This document shows positions 9,207 to 18,220 of a stretch of DNA of 64,000 bases, in pieces. Within the stretch, counting starts at the first letter, position 1. Every line of letters starts with the position of its first letter. The translations under genes and the position numbers were made by a program. Source of the stretch: Streptomyces sp. MMG1533 (GTDB lineage Bacteria > Actinomycetota > Actinomycetes > Streptomycetales > Streptomycetaceae); the NCBI RefSeq assembly GCF_001279775.1, contig NZ_LGDG01000247.1:1-64000 (forward strand), given 5' to 3'. A model generated the notes under the pieces. It saw nothing but the letters and a program-made list of their open reading frames with translations, searched no databases and was not told where the DNA came from.

Positions 9207-10472
9207 ATGGCCAGCGAAGCGCTCGCCCGCCTGGCAGAGGAACGCGTCGACCACCGTTTCAAGGGCCTCCCCCCGGACGCCGACGGCCGCACCGTCGGTG
9301 AGCTGGCCGCCCAGCGCCGCAACCTCTTCACCGACGGCTTCGCGACCCCCGTGCTCGCCCTCTCCGCCGAGCGCCTGGAGCACAACCTGAGGCTGATGGA
9401 GACGTACGCGACCCGCCACGGCCTCGCCTTCGCCCCGCACGGCAAGACCTCCATGGCTCCCCGGCTCTTCCAGCGCCAGATCGAGCACGGGGCGTGGGGC
9501 ATCACGCTCGCGGTGCCGCACCAGGTGCGGGTGGCCCGGGCCTTCGGCATCCAGAGGATCTTCCTTGCCAATGAGCTGGTCGACCCGGCGGCCCTGCGCT
9601 GGATCTCCGCCGAACTCGACGCCGACGACGACTTCCGCGTCATCTGCTACGTCGACTCCGTACGCGGCGTCGAGCTGATGGACGCGGCTCTACGCGGCGC
9701 CCGCCGCCCCCTGGACGTCGTCGTCGAGCTCGCCGCCGGCGAGGGCGCCCGCACCGGCGTCCGCACGGAGGCGGAGTGCGCGGCGGTCGCGGACGCGGTG
9801 GCCGGGACGCGGACCCTGCGGCTCGTCGGCGTCGCGGGTTATGAGGGCGAGGTCCCGCAGGCCACCCCGGAGCGGGTGCACGCGTGGCTGGGGCGGCTGA
9901 TCGCGCTCGCCGTCGGCTTCGACGAGGCGGGGCGGTTCAAGGGCGTGGACGAGATCGTGGTCAGCGCCGGCGGCAGCGCCTGGTTCGACGCGGTCGCCGA
10001 TGCCTTCGCCGAGATCCCCGAACTGTCGGCCCCCGTACTGAAGTTGCTCCGCTCGGGCGCCTACGTCTCGCACGACGACGGCCACTACCGCAAGATCACC
10101 CCCTTCAACCGCGTCCCGGAGGAGGGCGCCCTGGAGCCCGCCTTCCGGCTCTGGACGCAGGTGGTGTCCCGGCCGTCCGCCGAGCAGGCCTTCGTGAACG
10201 CCGGCAAGCGGGACGCGGCGTACGACCTCGATCTGCCCTTCGCCCAGGTCGTCCGGCGGGACGGCGTGGAGCGTCCGGCCGCCGGCATCGAGGTGACGGC
10301 CCTGTCCGACCAGCACGCCTGGCTGCGCACCGCCCCCGAGGCGGATCTGGAGGTCGGCGACTGGCTGGGCCTCGGTCTGTCCCACCCGTGCACGTCCTTC
10401 GACAAGTGGCCGCTGATCCCGGTCGCGGAGGCGGACGGCACGGTCGTCGACTACATCCGTACGTTCTTCTAG
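9207..10472 (+). CDS. D-serine dehydratase-like / amino-acid deaminase, alanine-racemase-fold PLP enzyme
   Basis: 421 residues, ATG with GGGAGG upstream. PLP lysine is K80 in FAPHGKTSMAP; the alanine-racemase N-terminal barrel continues through CYVDSVRGVELMDAAL and VVVELAAGEGARTGVRT. The C-terminal domain has SHPCTSFDKW, where H393 and C395 match the zinc ligands of eukaryote-type D-serine dehydratase. The family deaminates D-serine or D-threonine-like hydroxy amino acids to keto acids and ammonia. It is followed 10 bases later by a D-aminoacylase and divergently by RidA, which would clear the enamine intermediate, so a role in D-amino-acid catabolism is well supported by context. Confidence 0.9.
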   Translation: MASEALARLAEERVDHRFKGLPPDADGRTVGELAAQRRNLFTDGFATPVLALSAERLEHNLRLMETYATRHGLAFAPHGKTSMAPRLFQRQIEHGAWGITLAVPHQVRVARAFGIQRIFLANELVDPAALRWISAELDADDDFRVICYVDSVRGVELMDAALRGARRPLDVVVELAAGEGARTGVRTEAECAAVADAVAGTRTLRLVGVAGYEGEVPQATPERVHAWLGRLIALAVGFDEAGRFKGVDEIVVSAGGSAWFDAVADAFAEIPELSAPVLKLLRSGAYVSHDDGHYRKITPFNRVPEEGALEPAFRLWTQVVSRPSAEQAFVNAGKRDAAYDLDLPFAQVVRRDGVERPAAGIEVTALSDQHAWLRTAPEADLEVGDWLGLGLSHPCTSFDKWPLIPVAEADGTVVDYIRTFF

Positions 10473-10482
10473 GGGGCCCGGC

Positions 10483-12090
10483 GTGGAAGAGCTCGTCTTC
10501 CGGGACGCGGACGTCGTGGACGGCTCCGGCGGTCCGTCGTACCGCGCCGATGTGGTGATCGACCACGGCCGGATCATGTCGATCGTCCAGGAGGCCGCGG
10601 CGGCCGGCTGTCAACGTCCCAAGGCGCGCCGGGAGCTGGACGCCGAGGGCCTCGTCCTCTCCCCCGGCTTCATCGACATGCACGCCCACAGCGACCTGGC
10701 CCTTCTCGGCGACCCCGACCACAGCGCCAAGGCCGCGCAGGGCGTCACCCTCGAAGTCCTCGGCCAGGACGGGCTGTCGTACGCGCCGGTCGACGACCGT
10801 ACGCTCGCCGAGGTCCGCCGCGCGATCACGGGCTGGAACGGACCCGGCGACGACCTCGACTTCGACTGGCGGTCGGTCGGCGAGTACCTCGACCGGCTCG
10901 ACGAGGGCGTCGCGGTCAACGCCGCCTACCTCGTCCCCCAGGGCACGGTCCGCGCGCTCGCCGTCGGCTGGGAGGACCGCGAGGCGACGCCCCAGGAGCT
11001 GGACCGGATGCGGCGGTTGGTCGCGGAGGGCATGGAGCAGGGCGCCGTCGGCATGTCGTCGGGCCTCACGTACACCCCCGGCATGTACGCCAAGGACGCC
11101 GAACTCACCGAACTGTGCCGGGTGGTGGCGTCGTACGGCGGTTACTACTGCCCGCATCACCGCTCGTACGGGGCCGGGGCGTTGCAGGCGTACGAGGAGA
11201 TGGTGGCTCTGACGCGAGAGGCCGGCTGCCCGCTCCATCTCGCGCACGCCACCATGAACTTCGGCGTGAACAAGGGCCGCGCGCCCGAGCTGCTTGCCCT
11301 GCTCGACGACGCGCTCGACGCCGGGGCCGACATCAGCCTCGACACCTATCCCTACACGCCCGGCTGCACCACCCTGGTCGCGCTGCTGCCCAGCTGGGCG
11401 AGCGAGGGCGGCCCGGAGGAGATCCTCAAGCGGCTGGCCGACGAGGAGAGCGCGGAACGCATCCGGCACCATCTGGAGGTCGTCGGCGCGGACGGCTGCC
11501 ACGGCGTGCCCGTCGAGTGGGACACGATCGAGATCTCCGGCGTGGCGAACGCCGCGTTGGGGGACTTCGTCGGCCGTACCGTCCAGGAGTCCGCCGAGCT
11601 GCGCGGCGAGGCACCCTGGGTCACCGCGCGCCGTCTCCTCCTCGACGACGGCCTCGGCTCGACGATCCTCCAGCACGTCGGCCACGAGGAGAACGTGCGG
11701 GCGATCATGCGGCACCGTGTGCACACCGGCGGCTCGGACGGCGTCCTCCAGGGCAGCAAGCCGCACCCGCGCGCATACGGCACGTTCCCGCAGTATCTCG
11801 GCAAGTACGTAAGGGAGTTGGGGGTGCTGTCCCTGGAGGAGTGCGTCGCCCGTCTCACCGCACGCCCCGCGGCCCGGCTGCGACTGCCGGACCGCGGGCT
11901 GGTCCGCGAGGGTTACAAGGCGGACCTCGTGCTGTTCGACCCGGCCACGGTCGCGGCGGGTTCGACCTTCGAGAACCCGCGCGTGCTGCCGACAGGCATC
12001 CCGTACGTGCTGATCGACGGCCGGTTCGTGATCGAGGACGGCCGGCGGACGGACGTACTGGCGGGGCGGGCGGTGAGAAGGACTCCCTGA
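10483..12090 (+). CDS. N-acyl-D-amino-acid deacylase (D-aminoacylase), amidohydrolase family
   Basis: 535 residues, GTG start 10 bases after the upstream stop. The metal site H67-x-H69 is in PGFIDMHAHSDLAL. Other family landmarks are GVTLEVLGQDGLSYAPV, MEQGAVGMSSGLTYTPGMY, CPHHRSYG, HLAHATMNFG, HVGHEENVRAIM and GGSDGVLQGSKPHPRAYGTFP with the catalytic aspartate. The enzyme removes N-acyl groups from D-amino acids in the cytoplasm. Coupling to the upstream D-serine-dehydratase-like gene suggests it supplies free D-amino acid to that enzyme. The stop is 4 bases from the convergent stop of the serine protease. Confidence 0.92.
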   Translation: MEELVFRDADVVDGSGGPSYRADVVIDHGRIMSIVQEAAAAGCQRPKARRELDAEGLVLSPGFIDMHAHSDLALLGDPDHSAKAAQGVTLEVLGQDGLSYAPVDDRTLAEVRRAITGWNGPGDDLDFDWRSVGEYLDRLDEGVAVNAAYLVPQGTVRALAVGWEDREATPQELDRMRRLVAEGMEQGAVGMSSGLTYTPGMYAKDAELTELCRVVASYGGYYCPHHRSYGAGALQAYEEMVALTREAGCPLHLAHATMNFGVNKGRAPELLALLDDALDAGADISLDTYPYTPGCTTLVALLPSWASEGGPEEILKRLADEESAERIRHHLEVVGADGCHGVPVEWDTIEISGVANAALGDFVGRTVQESAELRGEAPWVTARRLLLDDGLGSTILQHVGHEENVRAIMRHRVHTGGSDGVLQGSKPHPRAYGTFPQYLGKYVRELGVLSLEECVARLTARPAARLRLPDRGLVREGYKADLVLFDPATVAAGSTFENPRVLPTGIPYVLIDGRFVIEDGRRTDVLAGRAVRRTP

Positions 12091-12094
12091 GCCC

Positions 12095-12961
12095 TTACGG
12101 CTTGGGCAGGACGCAGCCGCTTGCGCTCAGGCTGAGCTGGTTGCCGGTCGTGAAGCAGGCCGGGAACTGGTAGGTCTCCTGGGCGTAGTTGATGCCCTGG
12201 CGGACGGTGACGTTACCGCTCGCGTCGACCTCGCAGGGGTTGTTCACCGTGCAGCTCTCGCCGTCCTCGTTGCCGGTGTTGTTGACGGCGACGACCTTGC
12301 CGGTGGACTGGTCGACGACCGGCGAGCCCGAGGTGCCGCCGATGGTGTTGCACGCGGAGGTGTAGCGGACCGAGTCCTTCCAGGTCCAGTCGCCCTCCTT
12401 CATGGTGTGCACGAACCCGTCGATGGAGCAGCTGTAGAGCCGCTTCCAGTAGCCGGAGGCGACGGTGATCGCGGTGCCGGCGGTGGGGTGCGTGTCCTGC
12501 ACGGTGAGCGCGCTGATGCCGTACGAGTTCCGGATCGCCGCGTAGGTGCTGGTGAGCTGGTAGATCGTGGCGTCCGTGTCGGTCATCGTCGAGTAGGCGA
12601 TCTTGCTGGCGCGCAGCGTCGCGACGCGGGTGCCGGCGGAGTTGAGCAGCCCGAAGGTGCGGCTGGACGCCTGGTTGACGATCACCTCGCCGGGCTCCGG
12701 GAAGCCGCTCTCCAGGCAGTGGCCGTTGGTGAGCACCAGCGCGGGGGCGGTGTCCAGGGAGTTCGGGAAGCGGACCACCGAGCCGGAACAGTTGCTCAGC
12801 GCGACGGTCCCGGCGAGCGTGACGGCCTGGATCTTGGGCGACGCGGCCTTGGTGTCCGCCTGGGCCGCGGGCGCGGTGGGCGTGGGTGCCGCGACCGCGG
12901 GCGCCGCGCCCGCCCCGGCGATCACCAGGGCGAAGAGTGCGGCGACGAGAGGCTTTCTCAT
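12095..12961 (-). CDS. Secreted trypsin-like serine protease
   Basis: 288 residues from the ATG at 12961, which has GAGGGGA at the right distance. Residues 1-25 are a signal peptide (hydrophobic ALFALVIAGAGAAPAVAA, AxA cleavage), followed by a short Ala/Pro/Thr pro-region. The catalytic triad is visible: H81 in LVLTNGHCLE, D128 or D130 in TMTDTDATIYQL, and S213 in NTIGGTSGSPVVD. Eight cysteines in the mature part suggest disulfides. It belongs to the S1 chymotrypsin fold, possibly nearer glutamyl-endopeptidase-like members. It acts outside the cell and has no obvious operon partner. Confidence 0.9.
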   Translation of the reverse strand: MRKPLVAALFALVIAGAGAAPAVAAPTPTAPAAQADTKAASPKIQAVTLAGTVALSNCSGSVVRFPNSLDTAPALVLTNGHCLESGFPEPGEVIVNQASSRTFGLLNSAGTRVATLRASKIAYSTMTDTDATIYQLTSTYAAIRNSYGISALTVQDTHPTAGTAITVASGYWKRLYSCSIDGFVHTMKEGDWTWKDSVRYTSACNTIGGTSGSPVVDQSTGKVVAVNNTGNEDGESCTVNNPCEVDASGNVTVRQGINYAQETYQFPACFTTGNQLSLSASGCVLPKP

Positions 12962-13058
12962 GTGGGGGTCCCCTCTACATGACGAGGGTGACCGGAGATC
13001 TTCCGGCCACCCGCAGTTTTTGTCATGCGCATTGTGAATGGAGGGGCGCGTGGGGGCA

Positions 13059-13101
13059 AGGAGGTGTTTTCGGCCTGGGGACGGGGCCGAAAACACCTCC
13101 T
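13059..13101 (-). terminator. Strong hairpin downstream of the Ser/Gly-rich membrane protein
   Basis: A perfect 17-bp inverted repeat, AGGAGGTGTTTTCGGCC (13059-13075) with its complement at 13085-13101, separated by 9 bases. It begins 12 bases past the stop of the minus-strand gene ending at 13113, and would serve as its terminator. Confidence 0.8.
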
Positions 13102-13112
13102 CGGCTTCGCCG

Positions 13113-13847
13113 CTACTTGGGCCCTTTCGTGCCTCCCGACCCTCGCCCCTTGCCGTTGGAGTTACCCGGAGCCGAGTCGCCCGAGGACGCGGTGGAGGTG
13201 GCCGCGGGGGTGGGGGACGGATCCGTGGACGACGTGGCCGAGGGCTCGCCGGACTTCTTCTCCTCCGGCGAGGCGCCCTTCGAGGCGTCCGTGCCGGCGG
13301 ACGCCGAACCGCCCGGCCCCGAGGCGTCCGGGGAACCGGAAGACGCCGAGCCGTCCGAGGAGGACGAGCCCGCCGAGCCCGTCGACTCGTCCGGCGCCGA
13401 CCTCGTGCCCTCCTTGCCCTGCGGTCCGTCCGAGGAGGACCCCGACAACGAGAATCCGGCGATCAGCGCCGCCGCGGACACCGCGCACGCCGCACCGGCG
13501 GCGACCACCACACGGTGCGAGCGCCACCGGCTCGGCTTCCGCCGCGACCCCCGCCGCCCATGGCCGACGCCGCGGACCGGCACCAGTTCGGCGCCGACCA
13601 CCGGCCCGCCGACCGCCACCGGCCCGCCGTCGAGCACCGGGGGCAGCTCGCACGTCTCGTCGTAGGCGTTCTGCCAGCCGTGCGCGGCCGCCGGGTCGAC
13701 GTACGCCTCGTACGCGGGCGTCGACGGGGCCGGCGGGAGGTACACGTTCGGCACCTCCTGCGGCTCGCCGCGCGCACCCGTGCCGTGGGCGCCGGTCGCG
13801 CCGTCGGCGCCGTACGGCCCGTTTTCGAACTGAGGTGGCCTGGACAT
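13113..13847 (-). CDS. Membrane-anchored Ser/Gly-rich protein, function unknown
   Basis: 244 residues from the ATG at 13847; a longer in-frame start at 13943 reads through sequence that looks like the divergent promoter. The N-terminal part is Pro/Gly/Tyr-rich (YLPPAPSTPAYEAYVDP, residues 37-51). It ends in a basic patch (GRRGSRRKPSRWRSH), then one transmembrane helix at about 112-133. The rest is low-complexity Ser/Gly/Asp/Pro and ends in KGRGSGGTKGPK. The basic residues before the helix suggest a cytoplasmic N-terminus and an outside tail. No enzyme motif is present. Proteins of this shape in streptomycetes are usually unassigned. Confidence 0.75.
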   Translation of the reverse strand: MSRPPQFENGPYGADGATGAHGTGARGEPQEVPNVYLPPAPSTPAYEAYVDPAAAHGWQNAYDETCELPPVLDGGPVAVGGPVVGAELVPVRGVGHGRRGSRRKPSRWRSHRVVVAAGAACAVSAAALIAGFSLSGSSSDGPQGKEGTRSAPDESTGSAGSSSSDGSASSGSPDASGPGGSASAGTDASKGASPEEKKSGEPSATSSTDPSPTPAATSTASSGDSAPGNSNGKGRGSGGTKGPK

Positions 13848-13973
13848 GGCCGCGCATTGTAGAGACGAGAGGGGCCACTGGGACAGTCGTCGGCGATATC
13901 CACCCAAACCGCCGCGTCTCACGTGGCGGAAAACACGACCCAAGGAGCGTTACCGGGCCGTAAGCTCCCAGAC

Positions 13974-15185
13974 ATGCAGGTGATCCAGTCGACCAAGCTC
14001 GCCAATGTCTGTTACGAGATCCGGGGCCCGGTTCTCGAGGAGGCGATGCGCCTGGAAGCGGCAGGGCACCGCATCCTCAAGCTGAACACCGGCAATCCGG
14101 CCGCGTTCGGCTTCGAGTGCCCGCCCGAGATCCTGGAGGACATCCTCCGCAACGTCTCGTCGGCGCACGGCTACGGCGACGCGAAGGGCCTGCTGGCCGC
14201 ACGCCGGGCCGTCGTCATGCACAACCAGACCCTCGGCATCGAGACGGACGTCGAGCACGTCTTCATCGGCAACGGCGCCTCCGAGCTGATCGTGATGGCG
14301 ATGCAGGGACTGCTGGACGACGGGGACGAGGTCCTCATCCCGGCGCCCGACTATCCGCTGTGGACCGCGGCGGTCTCCCTCTCGGGCGGTACGGCCGTGC
14401 ACTACCGCTGCGACGAGCAGTCCGACTGGATGCCGGACCTGGCGGACGTGGAGCGGAGGGTCACCGACCGCACCAAGGCGATCGTCATCATCAACCCGAA
14501 CAACCCGACGGGCGCGGTGTACGACGAGGCGATGCTGCGGGGACTGACCGACATCGCCCGCCGCCACAACCTGCTGGTCTGCTCCGACGAGATCTACGAC
14601 AAGATCCTGTACGACGACGCCACGCACACCCCGACCGCCAAGGTCGCCCCCGACCTCCTCACCCTCACCTTCAACGGGATGTCGAAGGCGTACCGGGTCG
14701 CCGGCTACCGGGTGGGCTGGATGTCGATCTCCGGGCCGCGCGCGCACGCCGACTCCTACATCGAGGGCCTGACGATCCTGGCGAACATGCGCCTGTGCGC
14801 GAACATGCCGGGCCAGCACGGGGTCGTCGCCGCGCTCAGCGGGCGGCAGACCATCAACGACCTGGTGCTGCCGGGCGGGCGGCTGCGGGAGCAGCGGGAC
14901 GTGGCGTACGAGCTGCTGACCCAGATCCCGGGCGTGAGCTGCGTGAAGCCGAAGGGGGCGCTGTATCTGTTCCCGCGCCTGGACCCCAAGGTCTTCAAGA
15001 TCAAGGACGACCGGCAGATGGTCCTCGACCTGCTCCGGCAGGAGAAGATCATGGTCGTCCAGGGCACCGGCTTCAACTGGCCCGAGCCGGACCACTTCCG
15101 GGTGGTGACCCTGCCGACGGCGGGGGACCTGCGGTCGGCGATCACGCGGATCGGGAACTTCCTGGACGGTTACGGCCAGCCGTGA
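13974..15185 (+). CDS. Pyridoxal-phosphate aminotransferase, class I/II (alanine/aspartate type)
   Basis: 403 residues from the ATG at 13974 (MQVIQSTKLANVCYEIRGP, the typical N-terminus of this actinobacterial family). A longer in-frame start at 13923 has no better ribosome site. Fold-type I motifs are clear: GNGASELIVMAMQGLLDDGDEVLIPAPDYPLW, IINPNNPTGAVYD, CSDEIYDKI, and the PLP lysine in TFNGMSKAYRVAGYRVGW. The family transfers amino groups between alanine/glutamate and pyruvate/2-oxoglutarate. It stands alone, and the next gene downstream has its own promoter-like palindrome. Confidence 0.92.
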   Translation: MQVIQSTKLANVCYEIRGPVLEEAMRLEAAGHRILKLNTGNPAAFGFECPPEILEDILRNVSSAHGYGDAKGLLAARRAVVMHNQTLGIETDVEHVFIGNGASELIVMAMQGLLDDGDEVLIPAPDYPLWTAAVSLSGGTAVHYRCDEQSDWMPDLADVERRVTDRTKAIVIINPNNPTGAVYDEAMLRGLTDIARRHNLLVCSDEIYDKILYDDATHTPTAKVAPDLLTLTFNGMSKAYRVAGYRVGWMSISGPRAHADSYIEGLTILANMRLCANMPGQHGVVAALSGRQTINDLVLPGGRLREQRDVAYELLTQIPGVSCVKPKGALYLFPRLDPKVFKIKDDRQMVLDLLRQEKIMVVQGTGFNWPEPDHFRVVTLPTAGDLRSAITRIGNFLDGYGQP

Positions 15186-15211
15186 CAGGCACTTCATGAG
15201 GTCGCTCAACT

Positions 15212-15226
15212 TTAGACGAGATCTAA
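15212..15226. promoter_or_regulatory. Palindrome TTAGA-N5-TCTAA in the promoter of the 140-residue protein
   Basis: A perfect 5-bp inverted repeat with CGAGA spacer, 38 bases ahead of the ATG at 15264 and just upstream of a TAGGAT that could be a -10 box. Symmetry and position suggest a repressor operator; the regulator is not identifiable. Confidence 0.5.
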
Positions 15227-15263
15227 GCTAGGATGGTTTCCTGACAGCACAGGAGGCCATCCC

Positions 15264-15686
15264 ATGTACGAGCCGATCCGCGCCAAGTCGGTCCACAGCA
15301 CGATGGCCGGCACCACCTCCGACTTCCCCCACCGTTCCCGCGAGGAAGAGCTGGACATCCAGCTCGCGGGCCATCTCGCCGCGCTGCTCACCGTCACGGA
15401 CGAGCTGCGCGCGCTGGCGCCGTCCGCCGACCTGGACACCGCGGCCGACCGGCTCGCCGACCAGGTGACCCGGCTGCGGGCCGGCCGTACGCCGGCCCGA
15501 GCACCGCTCACGGCCGTCACCGGCCGGACCAGCCTCGCATCCGTGCACCGGCGGGCGCACGCCCTCGCGGGCCGCGCGCTCGTGGTGGCCGCGTCCCGCG
15601 CGGACACCGCGGCGGCGATCCTCTCCGCCGAGCGCATGGACGCGCACGCGGCGGCCCTGGAGCCGCGGGAGCTCGCGTCCCACTGA
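15264..15686 (+). CDS. Small conserved hypothetical protein, helical
   Basis: 140 residues, ATG preceded by AGGAGG. Apart from a polar N-terminus (RAKSVHSTMAGTTSDFPHRSREEELDIQ) it is almost entirely Ala/Leu/Arg/Asp helix (LAGHLAALLTVTDELRALA, DTAADRLADQVTRLRAGRT, AHALAGRALVVAASRADTAAAILSAER). This suggests a helical bundle or coiled coil in the cytoplasm. There is no signal peptide or catalytic motif. The strong ribosome site and upstream palindrome argue it is expressed and regulated. I do not recognise the family. Confidence 0.8.
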   Translation: MYEPIRAKSVHSTMAGTTSDFPHRSREEELDIQLAGHLAALLTVTDELRALAPSADLDTAADRLADQVTRLRAGRTPARAPLTAVTGRTSLASVHRRAHALAGRALVVAASRADTAAAILSAERMDAHAAALEPRELASH

Positions 15687-15794
15687 GCCGTACGGCTCCC
15701 TGAACGGCCCCGGTCCGCGTGCACCCGCAGCGACGCGCGGACCGGGCGCCACAGCACTGCGTTCGCTTGAGCCGTTCATCGCCGTAGGGCGCCT

Positions 15795-15890
15795 TGTGGT
15801 CGGCGGGTGCGGGTTGCCTGCGGTTGCTCGCGCCCACGCGGCGGAGCCGCACATCGACACCGCCCCGCGCCCCTTTCGGGGCGCTGCAGT
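15795..15890. repeat. Dispersed GC-rich element with terminal hairpin
   Basis: The intergenic sequence CGGCGGGTGCGGGTTGCC...TTGCTCGCG, ending in a perfect hairpin GCGCCCC-TTTC-GGGGCGC (15867-15884), has the layout of the interspersed repeat common between Streptomyces genes. It may terminate transcription coming from 15264-15686. No other gene is seen in the 278 bp before 15965. Confidence 0.55.
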
Positions 15891-15964
15891 ACCGGGACCG
15901 GTACGTCACCCCCCGTTCATGCTTCCCGCCGGGGAATGTTGGGTTCCGCGAGCACTCTCCCCCT

Positions 15965-17038
15965 GTGAGAAGAATCGCAGGAATCGTCCTCGCGGTCCTG
16001 CTGGTCGGCGGAGTGGTGGCAGCCGTCGTAGCGGGCCGGGACACCGGGGACAAGAGCACGGCAACGAAGACCGTGCACGCAGTGATCGGATCGGAGAAGG
16101 CGGAGTTCTTCGCCGATCCCGACGTGGTGAAGGCCCTCGCCGCCAAGGGCTACACCGTCAAGGCCGAGACCTCCGGGTCCTGGGCCATGGAGGGACTGGA
16201 CCTCAAGGGCTACGACCTCGCCTTCCCGTCCAGTCAGGCGCCGGCCGCCGAGCTCGCCGCGAAGTACAAGGTCAGGCAGCCGCTGCCGGTGCCCTTCTAC
16301 TCGCCGCTCGTCGTCGTGGCCCATCGCGGCGCCGCCGAGGTGCTGGCCGCCAATGGACTCGCCGCCCTCGACAAGAACCGCGGCACCCTGAAGATGGCCG
16401 CCCATCTCGACGCCGCCGAGCGGGACCGGACCTGGCAGCAGCTCAAGGGTGCCGAGAAGTACGGGGAGTTGACCGGCACGCTCTACGTCGCCACCACCGA
16501 CCCCGAGACGTCCAACTCCGGTGCCCTCTACCTCGCCGCCGCCTCCTACGTCGCCGCCGGTGGCAAGGTGGCCGCGAGCGACGCCGACGTCGACCGGACC
16601 GCGCCCCTGATGCACAAGCTGGTCAGCGTGCAGGGCGCCCAGCAGTCGAGCACGGACGCGGCCTTCCGGGACTTCGTCAGCGGCGCCGGGAATCCGCTGG
16701 TGCTGGTGTACGAGTCGCAGGTCGCCGCGCTGCTGGGCGAGGGGGAAGGCGTCGACGACCTGACCGTCCTCTACCCGGACACCACCGCCAACAGCGACCA
16801 CACCGTCGTCCCGCTCACGGAGAACGGCCGCGCGTTCGGCGAACTCCTCGGCAGCGACCCGGAGTTGCGCGAGCTGGCCGTCCGGCACGGGTTCCGGCCG
16901 CAGGGCGCGACCGCCGAGTTCACCAAGGCCACGGCGGCCCACGCCGACTACCTCAACCAGAAGCTGACCGGCATCCGGCAGGCGCCCGTGCCCACCTCCG
17001 AGGTGCTGCACGCGATGGCGCGCCGGGCGCGGGGATAG
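15965..17038 (+). CDS. Extracellular substrate-binding-like protein, first gene of the TelA / vWA operon
   Basis: 357 residues from a GTG; the in-frame extension to 15794 is repeat sequence. A short cytoplasmic Arg pair and one N-terminal membrane segment (IAGIVLAVLLVGGVVAAVVAG) place the rest outside. The body has the two-lobed binding-protein look: VHAVIGSEKAEFFADPDVVKAL, YDLAFPSSQ, YVATTDPETSNSGALYLAAASYVAAG, PLVLVYESQVAALL. The same motifs recur in the lipoprotein encoded at 18217, which in addition has a vWA domain; the two are therefore paralogues. It is 12 bases ahead of the TelA-like gene. The ligand is unknown. Confidence 0.82.
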   Translation: MRRIAGIVLAVLLVGGVVAAVVAGRDTGDKSTATKTVHAVIGSEKAEFFADPDVVKALAAKGYTVKAETSGSWAMEGLDLKGYDLAFPSSQAPAAELAAKYKVRQPLPVPFYSPLVVVAHRGAAEVLAANGLAALDKNRGTLKMAAHLDAAERDRTWQQLKGAEKYGELTGTLYVATTDPETSNSGALYLAAASYVAAGGKVAASDADVDRTAPLMHKLVSVQGAQQSSTDAAFRDFVSGAGNPLVLVYESQVAALLGEGEGVDDLTVLYPDTTANSDHTVVPLTENGRAFGELLGSDPELRELAVRHGFRPQGATAEFTKATAAHADYLNQKLTGIRQAPVPTSEVLHAMARRARG

Positions 17039-17050
17039 GGGGAACAGCTC

Positions 17051-18220
17051 ATGACCGACGACACTTTCGTCCTCACGCCGCCCGAGGCCGTCGCGCCCGT
17101 GCCGCGGGAGAAGGCCGGCGGGCTCGTCCCCGTCGACGACACCGTCCGGACCGACATGGCCAAGAAGGCCGCCACGTACATCGAGGGCCTCGCCTCCCTC
17201 GACGCCCGCTCCCCCGAGTTCGCCGGCAAGGTCGGGGAGATCACCGCGCTCGGCGCCGGCGAGATGCGCAGCGCCGCCGCACAGTCCAACCGCATGCTGG
17301 AGCGGACCGTACGGAGTCTGCCCGCCAAGGGCGGGGACGCCCAGTCGCAGGTCGCGGGCTCGCTCGTCGAACTCCGGCGGGTCGTCGAGGACCTGGACCC
17401 GCGGGACCTTCCCGCCGCCAAGGGCCGGAAGTTCCTGTCCCGGCTGCCCGGCGGCAACAAGCTGCGCGACCACGTGGCCAAGTACGCCTCGGCGCAAGGC
17501 ACGCTGAACAAGATCGTGGGCTCGCTGCGCGGCGGCCAGGACGAACTCCGGCGTGACAACGCCGCGTTGCAGACCGAGCGGGTCCGCCTGTGGGAGTCCA
17601 TGGGCAAGCTCCAGGAGTACGTCGTGCTGACCGAGGCCCTGGACACGGCCGTCGAGCAGCACGTCGACGGCGTGGCGGCGACGGACCCGCAGCAGGCCGA
17701 CTCGCTCCGTGCCGACGTCCTCTTCCCCGTCCGGCAGAAGCACCAGGACCTGCTGACTCAGCTCGCGGTGTGCGCACAGGGCTACCTCGCCATGGACGTC
17801 GTACGGCGCAACAACGAGGAGCTGATCAAGGGCGTCGACCGGGCGGCCACGACCACGGTGTCGGCGCTGCGCATCTCCGTGATGCTGGCCTCCGCCCTCG
17901 ACAACCAGAAGAAGGTCGTCGACCAGGTCAACGCCCTGCGCGGGACGACCGAGGACCTCATCCGGGGCAACGCGGAGATGCTCGCCACCCAGAGCGGGGA
18001 GATCCAGCGGATCGCCGCGGACCCGGCCGTGGGGGCCGAGACCCTGCGGACCGCCTTCCAGCAGATCTACCGCACCCTGGACGCCATCGACACCTACAAG
18101 GTCCAGGCGACCGAGGCGATGGCGGCGACCGTGGAGTCGCTGACCTCCGAACTCCAGCACGCGAGCGCGTACTTGGAGCGCAGCCGGTCGCAGGGCGCGC
18201 TGGAGGGTGGGCTCGCATGA
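17051..18220 (+). CDS. TelA/KlaA-family toxic-anion-resistance-like protein
   Basis: 389 residues, ATG with GGGGGAA upstream. It is a long, helical, soluble protein with the TelA pattern: KFLSRLPGGNKLRDHVAKYASAQGTLNKIVGSLRGGQDELRRDNAALQTERVRLWESMGKLQEYVVL, then KHQDLLTQLAVCAQGYLAMDVVRRNNEELIKGVDRAATTTVSALRISVMLASAL. TelA proteins were named from tellurite resistance but probably serve envelope or metal stress; the biochemical role is unsettled. The stop overlaps the next start by 4 bases (ATGA), so it is co-translated with the vWA lipoprotein. Confidence 0.88.
   Translation: MTDDTFVLTPPEAVAPVPREKAGGLVPVDDTVRTDMAKKAATYIEGLASLDARSPEFAGKVGEITALGAGEMRSAAAQSNRMLERTVRSLPAKGGDAQSQVAGSLVELRRVVEDLDPRDLPAAKGRKFLSRLPGGNKLRDHVAKYASAQGTLNKIVGSLRGGQDELRRDNAALQTERVRLWESMGKLQEYVVLTEALDTAVEQHVDGVAATDPQQADSLRADVLFPVRQKHQDLLTQLAVCAQGYLAMDVVRRNNEELIKGVDRAATTTVSALRISVMLASALDNQKKVVDQVNALRGTTEDLIRGNAEMLATQSGEIQRIAADPAVGAETLRTAFQQIYRTLDAIDTYKVQATEAMAATVESLTSELQHASAYLERSRSQGALEGGLA

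Noticed and set aside
15917..18160. A 747-codon minus-strand ORF opposite the SBP and TelA genes
   Set aside because: Low-complexity Gly/Val/Asp/His translation without domains, while the plus strand has coupled genes with good starts.
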